From Camarhynchus parvulus (Eukaryota > Chordata > Aves > Passeriformes > Thraupidae), in contig NC_044572.1 of NCBI RefSeq assembly GCF_901933205.1, positions 27,180,501-27,244,500 of the forward strand: 64,000 nucleotides of DNA, written 5' to 3'. A program made the position numbers and the translations under genes. The notes below the pieces were generated by a model. The model searched no databases and was not told the origin of the DNA. It saw nothing but the letters and a program-made list of their open reading frames with translations. Below are positions 47,022 through 61,085 of the stretch, piece by piece. The first letter of the stretch is position 1. Each line of letters opens with the position of its first letter.

Positions 47022-50000
47022 GTAGGTTTGATATTCTGACCTTATGAGTAGTTAAAGTCCCATCTTTAGCACTTTGTCGTGATTAAAATGAAGAAAATAT
47101 ACTTTTTGAAAACACAATACATTTCCTCCCCTTATTTAGGAGTAACATTACATCAGAAATACTGACTTGATTCACTTATTGATCTGCCAAAAACATTTAT
47201 ATTTTAAATAATTAAAATAATCTGATTTTCTAACATGGGAGAATTAATTTGCTCTCATCAGGGTGAATTGTCAATGTTTTAGAGCAGGTCAGAAAGATAA
47301 ACCAACATTTTAATGATATTAAAGCTACATGAGCATCCTAAAAGTAATTAAATTAAAATAATCAACAATTTTATGAGCTGAAATGTGGATTGTGAAGAAT
47401 TTATATTTTTAAAAAGGTATTAGTGCTACCTCCATTAATGCAGATCATGAAAAGGTTTGATAGTCATGTTTCTTATCTGAAACAGAAATGAAAAAAAGTC
47501 CATTGAATGATGTTTTAGTAGGTTCAGAAATCTAATTAAAGTATAGAATAGCTACTATTAAATAGCTACCATTGACCACAACTTCTGCAGATTTTTTTAT
47601 AGCTCGCATTGTAGTATCTTTGCAAAGCTATAAAAACTGTTCACAATTCTTGAAAGAAGAACCATGGACCTTATCAATCAGAAAGTGGGTTTTAAATGCG
47701 TTTACAGAGATTTCATTAGGATGATCTTGTAAGTTCAGATTTAAAGAAGTGTATTGTACTTAGGTACTGTATGCTGCAATGGGATTTTTCTAGACAAGTT
47801 CTTCTCTTTAGGTCAGATATAATTGTTGCTTTTAACTGGAAGGAGTACTCCAAAATAAGTATTTTAGTTTATTTCTGGGAGTCAGAGTTATGAGAAAGGT
47901 CAGAGTCACTGATGACATAGGCAAGCAACAAATAGCTTTATAATCAGGATGTGCCACAGGTACAGATGCCTTGTACATACTCAGAATAGCTGGTTTTAGT
48001 ATCAACCACAACATATGATTTACCATAGCAGTTGATAAAATTCCAAGGTTGTGTGCCAGAGTGTATTTGTATTTCCAAATTGGAACCAGAGTGCCTGTGT
48101 ACAAGCTCATCAGTAACTGTGACTCTCATATATAGACAGGCCGCTACTGCTGGGTAATCTTAGATCCTGCTCAGAACCAGACTGAAACAGAGGGGGGTGT
48201 TACAGGGATTGCTCATGCAGTTCCACTGATGAGGACTGGTGGCAGCAGGTTTTTATCTGCCCATGACAAGATAAAGGGCTTTCTTAAGCCCTATAGTTTA
48301 CAAGAAATAGAAGAGACAGGAAGACCGTTTTGTTGTGGGAAGGAATCCTGGTAAAACATGTGCTGTGTTTTACTGTGAATTTTTTTTTTCTTCAGGCTTT
48401 TTTTTAGAAATGTTAAAAATACCACACTGGAGGACATAAATGATAAGAAGAGAAAATAGCATGAGGAGCTATATGTTTAAGTTGCGATTAAAACATAATG
48501 GTAGAAAGTACTGTTATGCTTTGTTTACTACAGGAAAAAATTTTAGGAGTAATTTAGATGGGCCAGAAATAAACATATTACATACCAAAACCCAACAGGT
48601 TCTCTTTAAAATCACCCTCATAATTAGTCCAAGAAGTGGCCTAATTACTAAGTACTGGACAGTACTCCTGCATAGGAGAAGGAGTTTATGTTCTAATCCT
48701 TTGTTCATAATTCTCTGAAAAATATTTCCTTAAGTCTTACTATTTTCTATATTAATTTTAAAAAATATTTAAATTTAAAACTTGCTTTTCTTCAGATAAT
48801 ACCTATAAATAGCTTGAACTTTGTCCAGTTTAGGCTACCACTGCTTCTGAAGAGCTGTGGAGACTTACTTTTGGTAATTCCTAAATTATGTTAACTCTGC
48901 AGTCTAAGATGTAGGGGAGTGACCCACAGAGTGTTGCTATGTCAGAGAAAGTTTTCAGAAGCTTCTTTTCTATTGCATTGTCAAAAAGTGATATGAGTGA
49001 AACTGTACCTGCACTGGTACTTTTTTCTTCCTGTTCCATCATGGAGGACTCCTTTGTGGTGGTAGAAATAGTGTTTTAAATGCAAGGCTATAGGACTCTT
49101 TGCAAGCAAGAAATGTTAAGGAGGGAAAACAAAGTATGTTTTTAATATTTGTTTGTTTGGCACTATCTGTTAGTAAAGCCCAAAATTTCTCAGATCTTTA
49201 TTATTATCTTTGGTCTTCACTAAAATTACTGGATTTCATTTTCCCTCTTTCTAACCCATCTGTAACTAAGGTTATGTTATACAGGAGATTTTTCTGAATA
49301 TAAAAGTTCCTCACTAAGTTAAGCACAAATATGCAACTGGTGAAACTGCAAATTTAGGGAATAGTCTTGACGAGCCTTCTGTCTTTTTCTGCTGTCTTTT
49401 ACCACAAACAGGGCTGGTTACTTGACACTTGGACAATCTGCTTTCAAAAATTGTAGATTCTTCTAAAGTTTATCTAGCCCTCACTCCAGAGTTGCTATCT
49501 GAGTAACAATTAGAGGAAGATAAGGGATTTTTTCATATTTCAAATAATGCAGCAGAAATTTATAATTTATAATAATAATTTATTTACCAATGAATCTGGG
49601 GCAAAAAGTATAATCTAACTAGTTCTTACTGTATGACTGTTGGAATTTCTTTAGTCACAATTTCAGGTGCTTCTGAGTAGCATGGGGTGGTTAAGGGATT
49701 ATTTGCTATATGTTCGGTGGCTTTACTTAACCTGTTGTTCATATGGTTTAAAACTAATGAATATGGAAGGATTTATCCTTAAAAAGTGCATTTCATTCTG
49801 ATGAGCCATGCTTCATTAACTGACTGAATTATGCCTTAGTGACTATAGTGATAAAAATTAGGGTATCTTTAATTATAAGCTTTTGTCTAAAACTTATTGA
49901 CATGTTGTTTTTATTTATGCTAATAGTTTAGCATATATATGTATTATAGACATGTCAAGATAGTGCCTATTTATTCAGGGATGTCAGATAATATAGATAG

Positions 50001-50752
50001 GCTCTTTCAGTATAGTAGCATGCACTAGAACTGAAAGGTTAGATTTTGTGGTTTTGTCCACTAGAAAGGATCAGCCTTTCACATAAGGATACTTATGTGA
50101 AGGCTTTTTTTAAAAAAGAAATTACAGTGAATTTATTTTACAAATTCTTCTGTACATGTCTGTGTAAATTCCGTTGAACTAAGTAAACCTGCAATTTTTA
50201 TCTTTTACAAGAATAATTAGTGTCAAGATTTACAGATCTAACAGTGAAAAGTTAATTGAAACCACATACTTAAATGAGGCAAAGTTGAATCTGTAACTGT
50301 CATTATAAATAAGTGAGAAAGCTATAGCTGTAATTAGAGGAAAGTGTATATTTTGAGTATCTTTTTACTCAAATGACCTGTCATTGAGTTTGAGAGAAAG
50401 AGTAGTAAAAGATGGAGGTTTTAAAATAATTTATATTTGACACAGATAGGTTTGATATGGGGCAGGCATGAAGATGCAGCACTTTTTAAAAAGAGAAAAT
50501 AGGTAGATTTTCTGAGAAACTCAGAAAATAATTTTAAAGATTCTGTTTGTTTTTAGAGCTGACCTCTGCTGTTTGTTTTGGAAAGCATTTAGATATGATG
50601 CTTCTGTTTTCATTTTGTGACTCTTTTGAAGTCATATATATGATTTCGACATTTAAAAGGTTTCCTGACTGCTTAATTACAGTCTTGCTTGAATTGCTTA
50701 GAATGATAGATCTTGCAGAGGAATTGCTTTATTTGTAAGTACCTCCTGTTTT

Positions 50753-50754
<2 letters not shown>

Positions 50755-50785
<31 letters not shown>
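50755..50785. repeat. T31 homopolymer
   Basis: Uninterrupted run of 31 T. It could be slippage or the tail of a minus-strand retrocopy, but the sequence beside it shows no recognisable copied gene. Its length is prone to sequencing and assembly error. Confidence 0.9.
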
Positions 50786-50788
<3 letters not shown>

Positions 50789-53700
50789 GAGGCTGTAATT
50801 CACTGATGCAAATCTTTAAAAATAGCTCTCCAATAGTTTTCTTTAGAATGTCACCATATTTAGTAGAAACATGGATAAGAAGTGTCTTTCAGGTGGCTCA
50901 ATATGTGATAGGGAAAACCTGCCCTCCATATAGTAGTATTGTACAGACAAAGTGCTTCTAGCACAGTATTACTGTATAATCTGCTTTGGTAAAATGAAAA
51001 ATTAAGATGAACTTCAGTAATTTTAATGTGTAGAACAGTTTTTTAAAGAAGAATCCACAAGCTAATCCAGTTAAAAATTTTTCAAGGGAGGACTTCTAAA
51101 TTATTTCACTTCTAAAGAAGTGATCTCTTCTCAAAAAATAATCCAGTTTTCAACTGCTCCTGTTAAAAAAGAATAAATACAGTATCTGTTGTTTGCTTTA
51201 AGATATGCTTGAGTGATATTTTAGAATGTAGTGCATTAGATAAAATTGACATCTCAGTAGTAGATTTGAGAGAAGCAGAATCGTTCTTGTATGGACCAAA
51301 ATCAGGTTAAAAAAATCTCTGGAAAACATTTGATTTCTTCATCCAACAATTTAGAGCATGCATATTGTAGTACATTCTTTTGTGGTTTTGTGTATTGAGT
51401 TTTTCTGCTGTATTGTCAGTTAAGTTAGAATTTTCTATTTCATTTGATTTGCAGTAACTGAGGCAGAATTATGACTTCAGCATTACAGAGAGAGTATAAA
51501 AGATGAAGGTCATGTATTTGAAAGAATAGAAAATAGAATTTGTTGAAAACATAGATTTGAATGCTGGTTATAAAGTATTCAAAAAACATAAATCTGCAAA
51601 GCAAATTATCAAGAATGTATATAGTATTTCTTTTTAATGCATATATTTACTAGGAAATAAGCTAAATGTAAAAGTACTTATTTTTTCCAGTATACTCTCA
51701 CTTTTCAAGCAGTCTAATGTGCTGCACATACAGTCACTGTATCAAGGCAGACAGGGAAGGCGAGGAGAAGGAAAGGAAAAAAAAGAAAATACACGTCACA
51801 TTTACTAAATTAAAAAAACTATAGAGGTAAATTAACAATAAGGTTGACTACCATATGAGTTATCCAATCATTCTATAACTGAAAAATCTTTTAGAGGTGT
51901 GTGACATCTGTAATTCTGGTGCTACAAATGTGCGTATGAAGTTTAGGATGATAATTTATACTGTATAAAGGATTGCATGCTTAGCTGCACACAGTGGTCA
52001 GCTTTAATTCTGCTTTTGACAGAAAGTGTGTTCTAGACAGTGTGTTTTGAATCCTCTGGAGATCTTCTGTCCAAAAATGTCTCTCACCAGATTTCCTTAA
52101 TTGTATTTGTCTTGTATAGGTTTATCTTCACATTTTTATTTCTTACATTTCCATGCAAAGGGGCACGCCAAACTTCAAGTTAAGGATTTCTTCCTTATTT
52201 GCTCAGCTGTTAGTTTTGAATCTCTTCATGAGCCAAAGTTTATTCCGGAACAAGTACATTAATTATTCATGACTTTAAATGCATTGCAGCACAATTCACA
52301 GTCCATCATAGTGATTGAAAGCCTATTATTTACAGCAGAAGTTCAAGACCACTAACGTAGGGATTAATCGCAAGGAAAAGGTTAGTTAAGGCACAGTTTG
52401 CAGCAATCTTATGTGTTACAGAGGATTACAAATGCATTATTTTATTGGAATGAACTGAGGGAATGAAAGAAAATGTAACATTCAGTTGTATAGTTTATTT
52501 CTGCTGTATAATTTACTGGGATTAATTCTGTGAGTTAACTTTTCTAATTGCTTGAGTTACCTGTTAGATCATTTTTTTCATCATTTGTCATTGTATTGCC
52601 TTCTGAAAAGCGTTTCTTTTTTATTCTAGATAGCAGGATAGTACATACAATGACAAATGTTCATTTTCTTCACAGAGGACTTTATTCAAACTGAATTTGC
52701 ATTGCATTGCACTTTCTATAAATTCATATGCTAGGGCGGACATTAAAAAAAACCTGTGGGCATTCTGAAGCTCTCTTGCCCAGTGCCTACAAGTCAGGCA
52801 TAGGTCTGGTAATAAAACTTGTGCTGCTGTCATTCAGGGCTTCTCTAGAAGCAGACTGCTGGGTGCATTTGGATTTGGGCTGTTCAGCTGCCTGAAGCTG
52901 CTCATGCCTGGAACATTTGCAAAAAGTGCATGGCAGACCCTTGGGTTTTCTGTTGATTAGGCATCAACTGGTATCTGCTGGATTTCTTTAGTATGCTTGT
53001 ATGTTATTTTCCTGAAATGAGACAACAAAATCTGAATTGAAGCTCAGGTTACTATTTTCCCTTGATTGTTTTGCTGCTTAACTCTTAGGGAAATTTAAAC
53101 CATCTAAGCAATAGAAGTTCAGGTCTTTGGTTATTGATTATCTTTTGGTTTTTGATTTATATTCCATCTCTGGTTTGTTTCTTGATACTGGCCTGCCATG
53201 CTTTCTGATCAAATGCAGGTACAGCAAAGGCTGCTGTAAAATTAGAAGGTGATTCACCCTGCACACTCCACAGAAGGGTTTTTTTTAATTTATATTTTGG
53301 GGGGTTATTTAATGGCATTTCCTGTTAATACACTGGGAAGAACAGAGGAAAAATGGATATTTGTCTCTCTTCAGTGTTAGGAAAGTTTTAAAACATTGTT
53401 GTGATATATGGTGAGGTTTGTTGGTGTTCCTCTTAGAATTGAATAGGAGAGAGCAGTGTGAGCATTCCCCAATGGTTTTTCTTCCCATTTTTTTCTGGGC
53501 TGTTTACTGATCTGTGAGTCAAACCTTCTTGCAGTTCATACTGGGCTTTAGTCAGTTGAAACTTAGTGAACATTAGAAGTTTATACTCTTCAGGTATTAG
53601 TGTAATTGCCCAGAATTCTTAGTACTGATATTGGAAGTATGCAGATCCAGAAGGCTTCTGTACCAGTGTCATGAACTTCAGAAATATGCAACATGATAAC

Positions 53701-56700
53701 CACTTGTAAACAAGAGAATCTTTCTACAGGTTTACTTTGTTTTCCACTAACAAAGAATATTTTACCATTTTTTCATTATTGAACTTTTAATATATGGTTA
53801 TCCTTTTTTTCCCTTCAGTTATAGCTGCTTGATCAAGTCTTTACTGCAATCATTGGTTTGTAAATTACAGCTTCAAACTATATTTCACAGTTGTAATCTG
53901 TTCCCCAGGTAGCTATATATCTCAAGATTAAATTTATTATTTTTCTTCTTGCCCTAGGAAATACATGTATCAGAGACCTTTGCTTCTTTTTTTGTATTCT
54001 ATAACTACTAGGCTTTATAATAATTTATAAAATTTAAAAATACAATATAGAGGTTCCTGGCTATAAGTAATGAGTGAATGCTTTAGATGAAGCAGTCACT
54101 GAGTGAGCTGTTTTTTCAGAAGATTAAAATTATTTCATGAAAAAAGATGCAGATTTTGAAATTGCAGTTTGTGATGGAAGAGGAGAAACTGATGACGTAT
54201 CAAATTATTTCCCAGTCTGGTTACCAGTAATAGGTTATGACTGCACAAATACCTGCCTGGATGGGGTCAGCAGCTTCTTATTTTTGTGGACATTCTTATG
54301 ATTTTTTTGTTACATCAAATTGCATGAAATGATTCAATTCTGTTGGGATATGAATGTGTCACTTACTATTTCATTCTGGCCAACCTGCTTCAGTCACTTT
54401 CAGTGCAGCAAGCTTATCCACATCAGAATATTTCATAGTACAGGATGCTCAGAAAGCAAATGTCAAATTCATTACCAATTCAGTTGTTTTGCATTGTTAA
54501 ACTGAGCCATTGCTTCAGAAGCCACAAGACTGAAATTTATAGTTAGGAAATTTATGACATGAGAATTTTCATGTCCAGGTAATAAAATGATGTGGTAGAA
54601 GACTGCGGTAGGAGACAATAACCATTTAAATGCTGTGTTGCAGCATCAGTTTTGACTTATCCCAAGTAGTGTCAAGTGAGCATCTGTGCAGTCAGTTTTC
54701 TGAATTAAATATCTCTTCACAGAACTGTAGTGTAAATAATGGGCTATTTGAGAAGGAAGTCTTAATATGCAAAAGAATAATGTTTACTGTTACACCTGTG
54801 TTTTTTGCCATTTTTGTTACTGCTGCCCAATACTTCTACAAGTCTTTGATCTGTAGTTAGTTACTCTGCGTGGGGTTTTGATAGTAGGTGACCTGCAGTT
54901 TGGGTGCAAAACTTCATCTACAGTATTCAGAATTAATTTTGTCTTGGAACTGTGTGAGAGGGTGGGTTTGTGTGTTATGGGGTTTTTTGATTTACCCAAG
55001 AAGCCCTTATGTGAAAAGCAGCTAGAGTCTGGTACAGTGAGCTTAAGGATATTGAGTCATTTTTCTCAGCATTAACCAGAGCTATTCTTCACATTATTAA
55101 TATGGCATATAATACCATTATATGGTTTTAATTGCATTAATGGCAATAATTTCATTAATAAATCAATGCCGCACGTTGCATACAATTTTTTGCTAATTTG
55201 GGTGTAAATCAAGAATTTTACATATACTAGTATTCCCTGAGAGGCTGTAGATAATCTACATATATTTGGGATATTATTGTTGTTTTTAGCTTAAGTGTGT
55301 TATTAGCTGAGGTATTGTAAAGCTTCTTACTGGAGAACATACTTTTAAACAGTTATAAAAGCTAAAAAGAACAATAAAAAACCCCATTTAGTCGTAAAGC
55401 TTTTTCAGTGTTGGAGTGTATTTCGTAAACATTGGTTTTTTTTGGCAGTGTAAATAACAAGAGAAATCTGGTTTTAATATTGAACTTTATTTTGAAACAG
55501 CTGAAATTGCATATAATGGGGTCTAAATAGAAAATTTAAGAAATGTGACATTAATATCAATCATCTTATAAAATGTCTGGTTTTTTGGGAAAAGGAATAG
55601 AATTGTAGGGTTTATTTCCTGTACTTCAGAATGATTTTGATGTCCACTAGATTTAGTCTACTTGTCTTACCATAGTTCTCTGCTAGTGTGGTCATTGAAG
55701 TTACAGATCTAATAATCTAGACTAACGTCTATTACTAACATAATATCTTTTCTGTATGCAAGATTTAGGATTTTATTTAGGATCTTTCTGCCTTGCTATT
55801 AGTTTTGTTCCTTTCTTTTGCAAAATTTTTACATTTTTGTGGGTTTTTTAAAATTCATTTTTGGTTTTTTCATCCATGTCATATACAAGGTTGGATTCAG
55901 ATTTTGCTTTACTTTCAATTAGTAAAACTGAATCTCCTTTGCAACAGCTGAGACTATTACTATTACTTACACTTCGTGTCATTCCTTAACATTCTTGTCT
56001 CAATGAAATTAAATTTTTGCATCTGATTTGCTTCAAGCAATTTAAAATGCAAAGACAAGATTCTGTATTAAGATAGGAATTCAGTATCACTGAATATTCC
56101 AAGTAGTACTTCATTACCTCGTAACAATGTCATTCTTCTTGATATTTTTTTCCTAAATATTTACCCTTGAATAGATTTTTTTTATATCTTGTCATTTGAA
56201 TAAGTATTTTTTTGAATATTGTCTTGTAGAAATGAGAAACAAGCAGTTTAAGAATTTTGCCATGCTGTCTTGAGTAAAATTATAAAGTCACAGATAAATA
56301 TTTAAGCCTATCACAGATTTCATCTTGAACAAGGCCTAAAAATTGACTTAATTCTGAGAAGAAAGGATGTGGAAAGAATATGCAAGAAAAAAAAGTAAAG
56401 CTTATGTTTTCTTCAAGAATGTGAAAAAGCTCTCAGCAAAGACTAATATGTTTCTCTTTTTCATATCGGTGGTTGTAACAATGCAAAGGTCAAGCGTAAT
56501 TTAATGCGCAGTGCTTTGATTAAGTATCTGAGTTCATCCCATTCCCTCCTGCTCTTTTCCTTACCCAATTGTCAGTTAAAGTACATCAGTGTTACTGTAC
56601 TGCACGTGCACTTACTGCTGAGGAACAGGAACACTAAATCCCTCTAATTCTGACTTGGACAGATCCCTTGGACATCTGATGTGATGTTGTATTAGGGAAA

Positions 56701-57866
56701 TAGTCAGTAAAGTGTAAGCTGACATTGGAATATGGTGTAGTAACTGACTTTTACCATTGCACATAAACAGAGTAATTATTCTAAATCATAGCATCACTTT
56801 CAGATGGATAACCACTAAAATCACTGCACTGTGGTTTCCTGAAAATGCCACAATCCTTCAACTGCCAAATTAAGCCCAGGGAGAGCAACCATTGGTAGTG
56901 CCTGCACAGTTATGTAGAAGGATGAGCCCTGAACCAAATGAAAAGATGTTCTGGAAGAACAGTAACCTTTCCCATGATGTGCACATTTTCCATTACATTT
57001 CTGACACAAAATGCTGTGAAATGATTTAATGTTGACATTTTGTTTTGCTGACTTTTTCCTTTCTTATTAAAAAGAAACAAAAGTTAGGTTAGGAAAGTAG
57101 TGGGAGGGTGGCCAAGCATTTGAATTCTAATACAGAAATCTCTGCTTTAAAGTCAAAACCAAAAGCCCTCTAAATATACATTGGTTCTGACGTTGGATTG
57201 TACAGATTTTGGGGGGAAAAGAAATACACTTATCTCCAGCACCAGTATTGAACACCTTGATCTGTAAGATTAATTTGTGTTGCTGCTTTGCAGTAATTAC
57301 ATACCAAGTATGCTAATTCAGTAAAGTATCCTTTCTAATTAACAGTCACAGAAATCTTACACGTCAGCTATATAACACAGCACATGCAGTACACTTATAT
57401 CTGCTTGTCATTTTTGATGTATATTGCTAGAAGTGATTGTAGAAGGGAGCAAACCATGAGCAGACATGATACAATGAAGGGTCAACACTTGTCACTTGGA
57501 AAAGGATAAAATTTTATTGACTGAGGAAGCAGAGAGCTGCTCTCCATTCATGCTGTACAGGAGCTTGTCTGCATCTAAAGTAATACATGTAAGAATACTT
57601 GAACAGAAGAATTATTTGTCTAAAGTGTGGTTCGTGCATCCGTTGGCAGCTTTCTATTTCATGTTTCAGAGCTGATGAAAAGCCTTGCTTGTTTCTAGCA
57701 CAGTATACAATTTTATCTTTGAAAAACACAGCTTTTGCTTTTGTTTTCTTAAGGATGTGTGAAGGTTTGTTGGCACCTCATTTATTTTATCCTTCTCCCA
57801 TCCAATTTCAATGTGTTGGATGATGGTTCTTGTCACTGAAAGTTAATCGGTTTCCATGAGGGGGCA

Positions 57867-57914
57867 TCTGTGTTTATTTTCAGTGACTTTGCAGTCACTG
57901 AAAATAAACATAGA
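57867..57914. repeat. Near-perfect hairpin: 18-bp exact stem extended to 22 bp, 4-nt loop
   Basis: The left arm TGTTTATTTTCAGTGACT (57871-57888), loop TTGC, and right arm AGTCACTGAAAATAAACA (57893-57910) are exact reverse complements. Outside them TCTG/TAGA adds four more pairs, one a G-T wobble. The stem is too short, and the loop too tight, for a normal microRNA precursor. It may be a template-switch product or the core of an old inverted-repeat element. Confidence 0.9.
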
Positions 57915-60572
57915 ATTTTGTATATACACTAACTTACTTGATAGAAAATGTGTATGTTGGAATATATTTGTCACATTACTTCATCGTTGACCAAAAAAGC
58001 ATGCTGGCTTTGACAAATTCAAATGAATCTTAACTTCTGGGAAGAGAACTTCAGTTTATTGTAATTTAAATATTTCTAACTAAAAGTGAAACACTAGCAA
58101 TTAGCTCTCTCCTTTTCCTGAAAACTAATGTGTACATTTGGATTTTAAAAATAGGGCGTCTTGGAAAAACTGTGTGGCATCTGGTAGCACTTCAGGACTT
58201 TCTAAAAGCTTCAGCGTCCTACATATGCTAAACCAGTTTTGAGGAGTTTGTTTTTGTTTTCGAGGGGAAGCTGAAATGGTAGTGATAGCCAAAGGTGAAA
58301 ATGGTACCAATACTTAAAAGTTGAAGAATCACTTAGTTTTAGCATGAGAAGTAAAAACAAATATAATTCAGTGATAGTAGTGGACTGATAATTAAATTAT
58401 TAAATTCTAAAAAATATTGTTGTAATAAAGACTAAAATAATTGCAAAAATCCTAATGGCAGTAAGCTAAACAATAGAATTTGTTGGCATTTATTTGACCA
58501 TAATATGTAAACAATAATTTCAGAGCTGTTTCGTGCAAAGGACTATTAAAAATGAAATAGATGTTATGAAATTGTTTTGGCAGCCTCTAGCTGTTTGCTA
58601 ACAATTTAATACAGCAATAAAAGCTAGCAATAGCAGCACCAAAATTGCATAGCAGAAACTTGATTATAATTTGGTAAGAAAATATTGTATGGATTAAAGT
58701 GCTCACTTCAGTGTAAACTGTGGCCGGAGTTTATCCTTGGGTTTAAAAAATCTCATAAATTTGAATAGCTTTTTAAAGTGTTCTTGTTAGTAAAAGTCAG
58801 AGACAAATTATGCCTTGTGCTGATGTTGCTGCCTAGGGAAATAGAAGAGAGGAGTTAAATCTTTTATTCTATAAGTATGCCTGTATTAAGCCTTCCCAGG
58901 ACACAAAATGGAAGTCTCTTTGGACCTTGTGATATGGACTTCTTAGTTGGGCATTCCCATCTCTGTTCAATGTTCCACGTGAATAAAACATAACAGCTAA
59001 TGGGTGGGACTCAGGCCTGCATTTTTGCGTCTAACAGAAAACATGCTCATTAGCACAGCCAAGTGTGAGACTTGTCTCAGACTTGACCCAGACTTGTGGT
59101 TTATGCCTGGAGAAAGGCAAATTAAAGAAACAAAAAATTTTATCTCTAAACTCTGTCTTTATGAAATTGTGAGGTCCATTGTAATTGTGAATTTGATTCT
59201 CATTTCCTTTGTAGGGCTATTTCTGAGGGAGCAGAATCTATGTGCATTTCTGAATTGTCCATCCTTTAACTTGTATAGAAACTGACTACTGAGGAGACTG
59301 TGGAAGAATTTTCTGGAAGTGAAATGTGCTTTATAAGTGCTTACTGAACTTGACACTAAGTTGATGGAATAGAATATTCATTCCGCTGGTTTAATTGGCA
59401 GGAGTCTGTGCAAGTCCATGGAAATTTTTACTTGAGAACCTCAACTGCTTTTGAGACATTTAGGATATTTAAATTATGTTTCTATTCAAATTATTTGTAT
59501 TTCTCAAAGTAATTTTAGAAAAATGGGAAAATATAGAAATGCTGCCCAAGACAGAGCTTCTGGGAAACTGAGAAAAGGAAATGAGACAAAAGAAGGGCGG
59601 ACAGTAAATGAGTAATGAATGGAGGAGAAACGAGTTTTCAAATTCTGTAAACCTTGAAGTCATGAACAAAGATCTGAAAATGCAGAAATTTCACATGAAA
59701 GCTAGAAGAGATCCAGTCCGGACCTTACTAGGGACAGCTTCCTGGCAGTGTGTATTCTGTGTTAGCATTTCATGATGCAGGAATTGGGAAAAGGAAAAGT
59801 TAAGTTATTTGAGAATGGTACAAAATGGAACAAAAAAGATCAGCCTTGAAAAAGAATAGTTGGTATTTGTGCATGTTCAGAAAGAATAACAAACAGTATT
59901 CAGTAACAGCATAAGAAATAGTGACAAGGATAACCTTATTTGTTGAGCTGTTTACTTCAGGATTGAAGACCATTTCTTAATAAATGACAGGACGAGAAAG
60001 GAATTTTAGATTTTTTTCCCTTGATGAAGCTTGTAACTGCCGTAGTGTATATGAGTTTGTGGAGGGATGTTTAAAAAATAACTTGAGGAAAAAGTACTTA
60101 AATGTTCTCTTTTGAAAGAAAATGTAATATCTGTTAAGAAATTAAGGTTCCTTGAGTAAAATCACTAGTGCTAGCTTTAGTAGTTTTATTGAGTGATGAG
60201 AACAGTAATATTTATTTGAAGTGTCTCTGCATTTTGGAGAGAATGTGCAGCTATGGGTATGTAAAAACTGCAATAGCAGCAGTTTAATGTCTGAAAATGC
60301 AGAGCAGATGAAAAGAGGAAAAATAAAAGTGCTACTTTGTCATAGTAAAATTTGTTTAAATTTACATAAAAACAGCCTGTCTGCTAGTATCTACTGACAG
60401 TTTTTTTAATGACACTTGCTGTGAAAAAGAGATAAGAAAACCAGTGGGCTTTTAAAACTCTAGTGGTAATCTTAGTTTTTCACATTAAAGAACAATAAGT
60501 AAACTGCAGGACTTCAATTTTCTTTAAATTTGAAAGGTTTTCTAAATAATTTCTGCTTTTATTAAGAACAGA

Positions 60573-61085
60573 GTCACAGAATGCTTGAGATTGGAAAAGA
60601 CATCTGGAGCTGGTCTTGTCTGAGCCCCCTAAATCAAAATAAGTCAGATAGCAGGTTACTCAGGGCAGTATCTGCTTGGGTTTGAATATCTCCAAGGATG
60701 GAGTCTCTGCAACCTCTCTGGACAGCTTGTTCTGTTGCTTGGTCCTCCTCAGAGTGAAAAAAAAAAATTCTTACATTTAGCAATCTCCTTTATTTCAGAT
60801 TTTTGCCTGTTGCCTCTTGTCCTTTCACTGGGCACCACTCAGAAGTGTGGCTGTCTTTCCTTCCCCTAACAGATATTTTACACACTGAGAAGATTCTTGC
60901 TGAGCTTTCTCTTCTCCAGACTAAATAATTTCCAGTGTTAGCCTATTCTTGTATGACATTTACTCTAGCCAGTCATCTTCATAGTCCCTTTGTTGGACTT
61001 ACTCCAGTAACTCCATTACGTTTTTTGTACTGGGGACCCCAAAATTGGATGCAGTGTTCTTGGTGTGATTCCACCAGTACTGAGT
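60573..61085 (-). mobile_element. CR1 LINE fragment, about 0.5 kb
   Basis: The plus strand starts GTCACAGAATGCTTGAGATTGG, the reverse complement of a CR1 3' end. It continues with diagnostic phrases TCCAAGGATGGAGTCTCTGC, GCCTGTTGCCTCTTGTCC, CACTGGGCACCACTCAG and ACCCCAAAATTGGATGCAG. It is more diverged than the 35.2-36.7 kb copy, seems to be a different CR1 subfamily, and is truncated at its 5' end. An A10 run at 60759-60768 interrupts it. Confidence 0.85.

Noticed and set aside
57867..57914. MicroRNA precursor
   Set aside because: The stem is only 22 bp with a 4-nt loop, and flanking sequence does not extend the pairing, so it does not resemble a 60-80 nt precursor.
59004..59285. 93-codon frame with CETC...WFMPGE, checked as a possible continuation of PHD4
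   Set aside because: Spacing and residues do not fit a PHD finger (no second Cys pair, no His-x-x-Cys), no fitting acceptor or phase, and it does not follow the family pattern after NENLVR.
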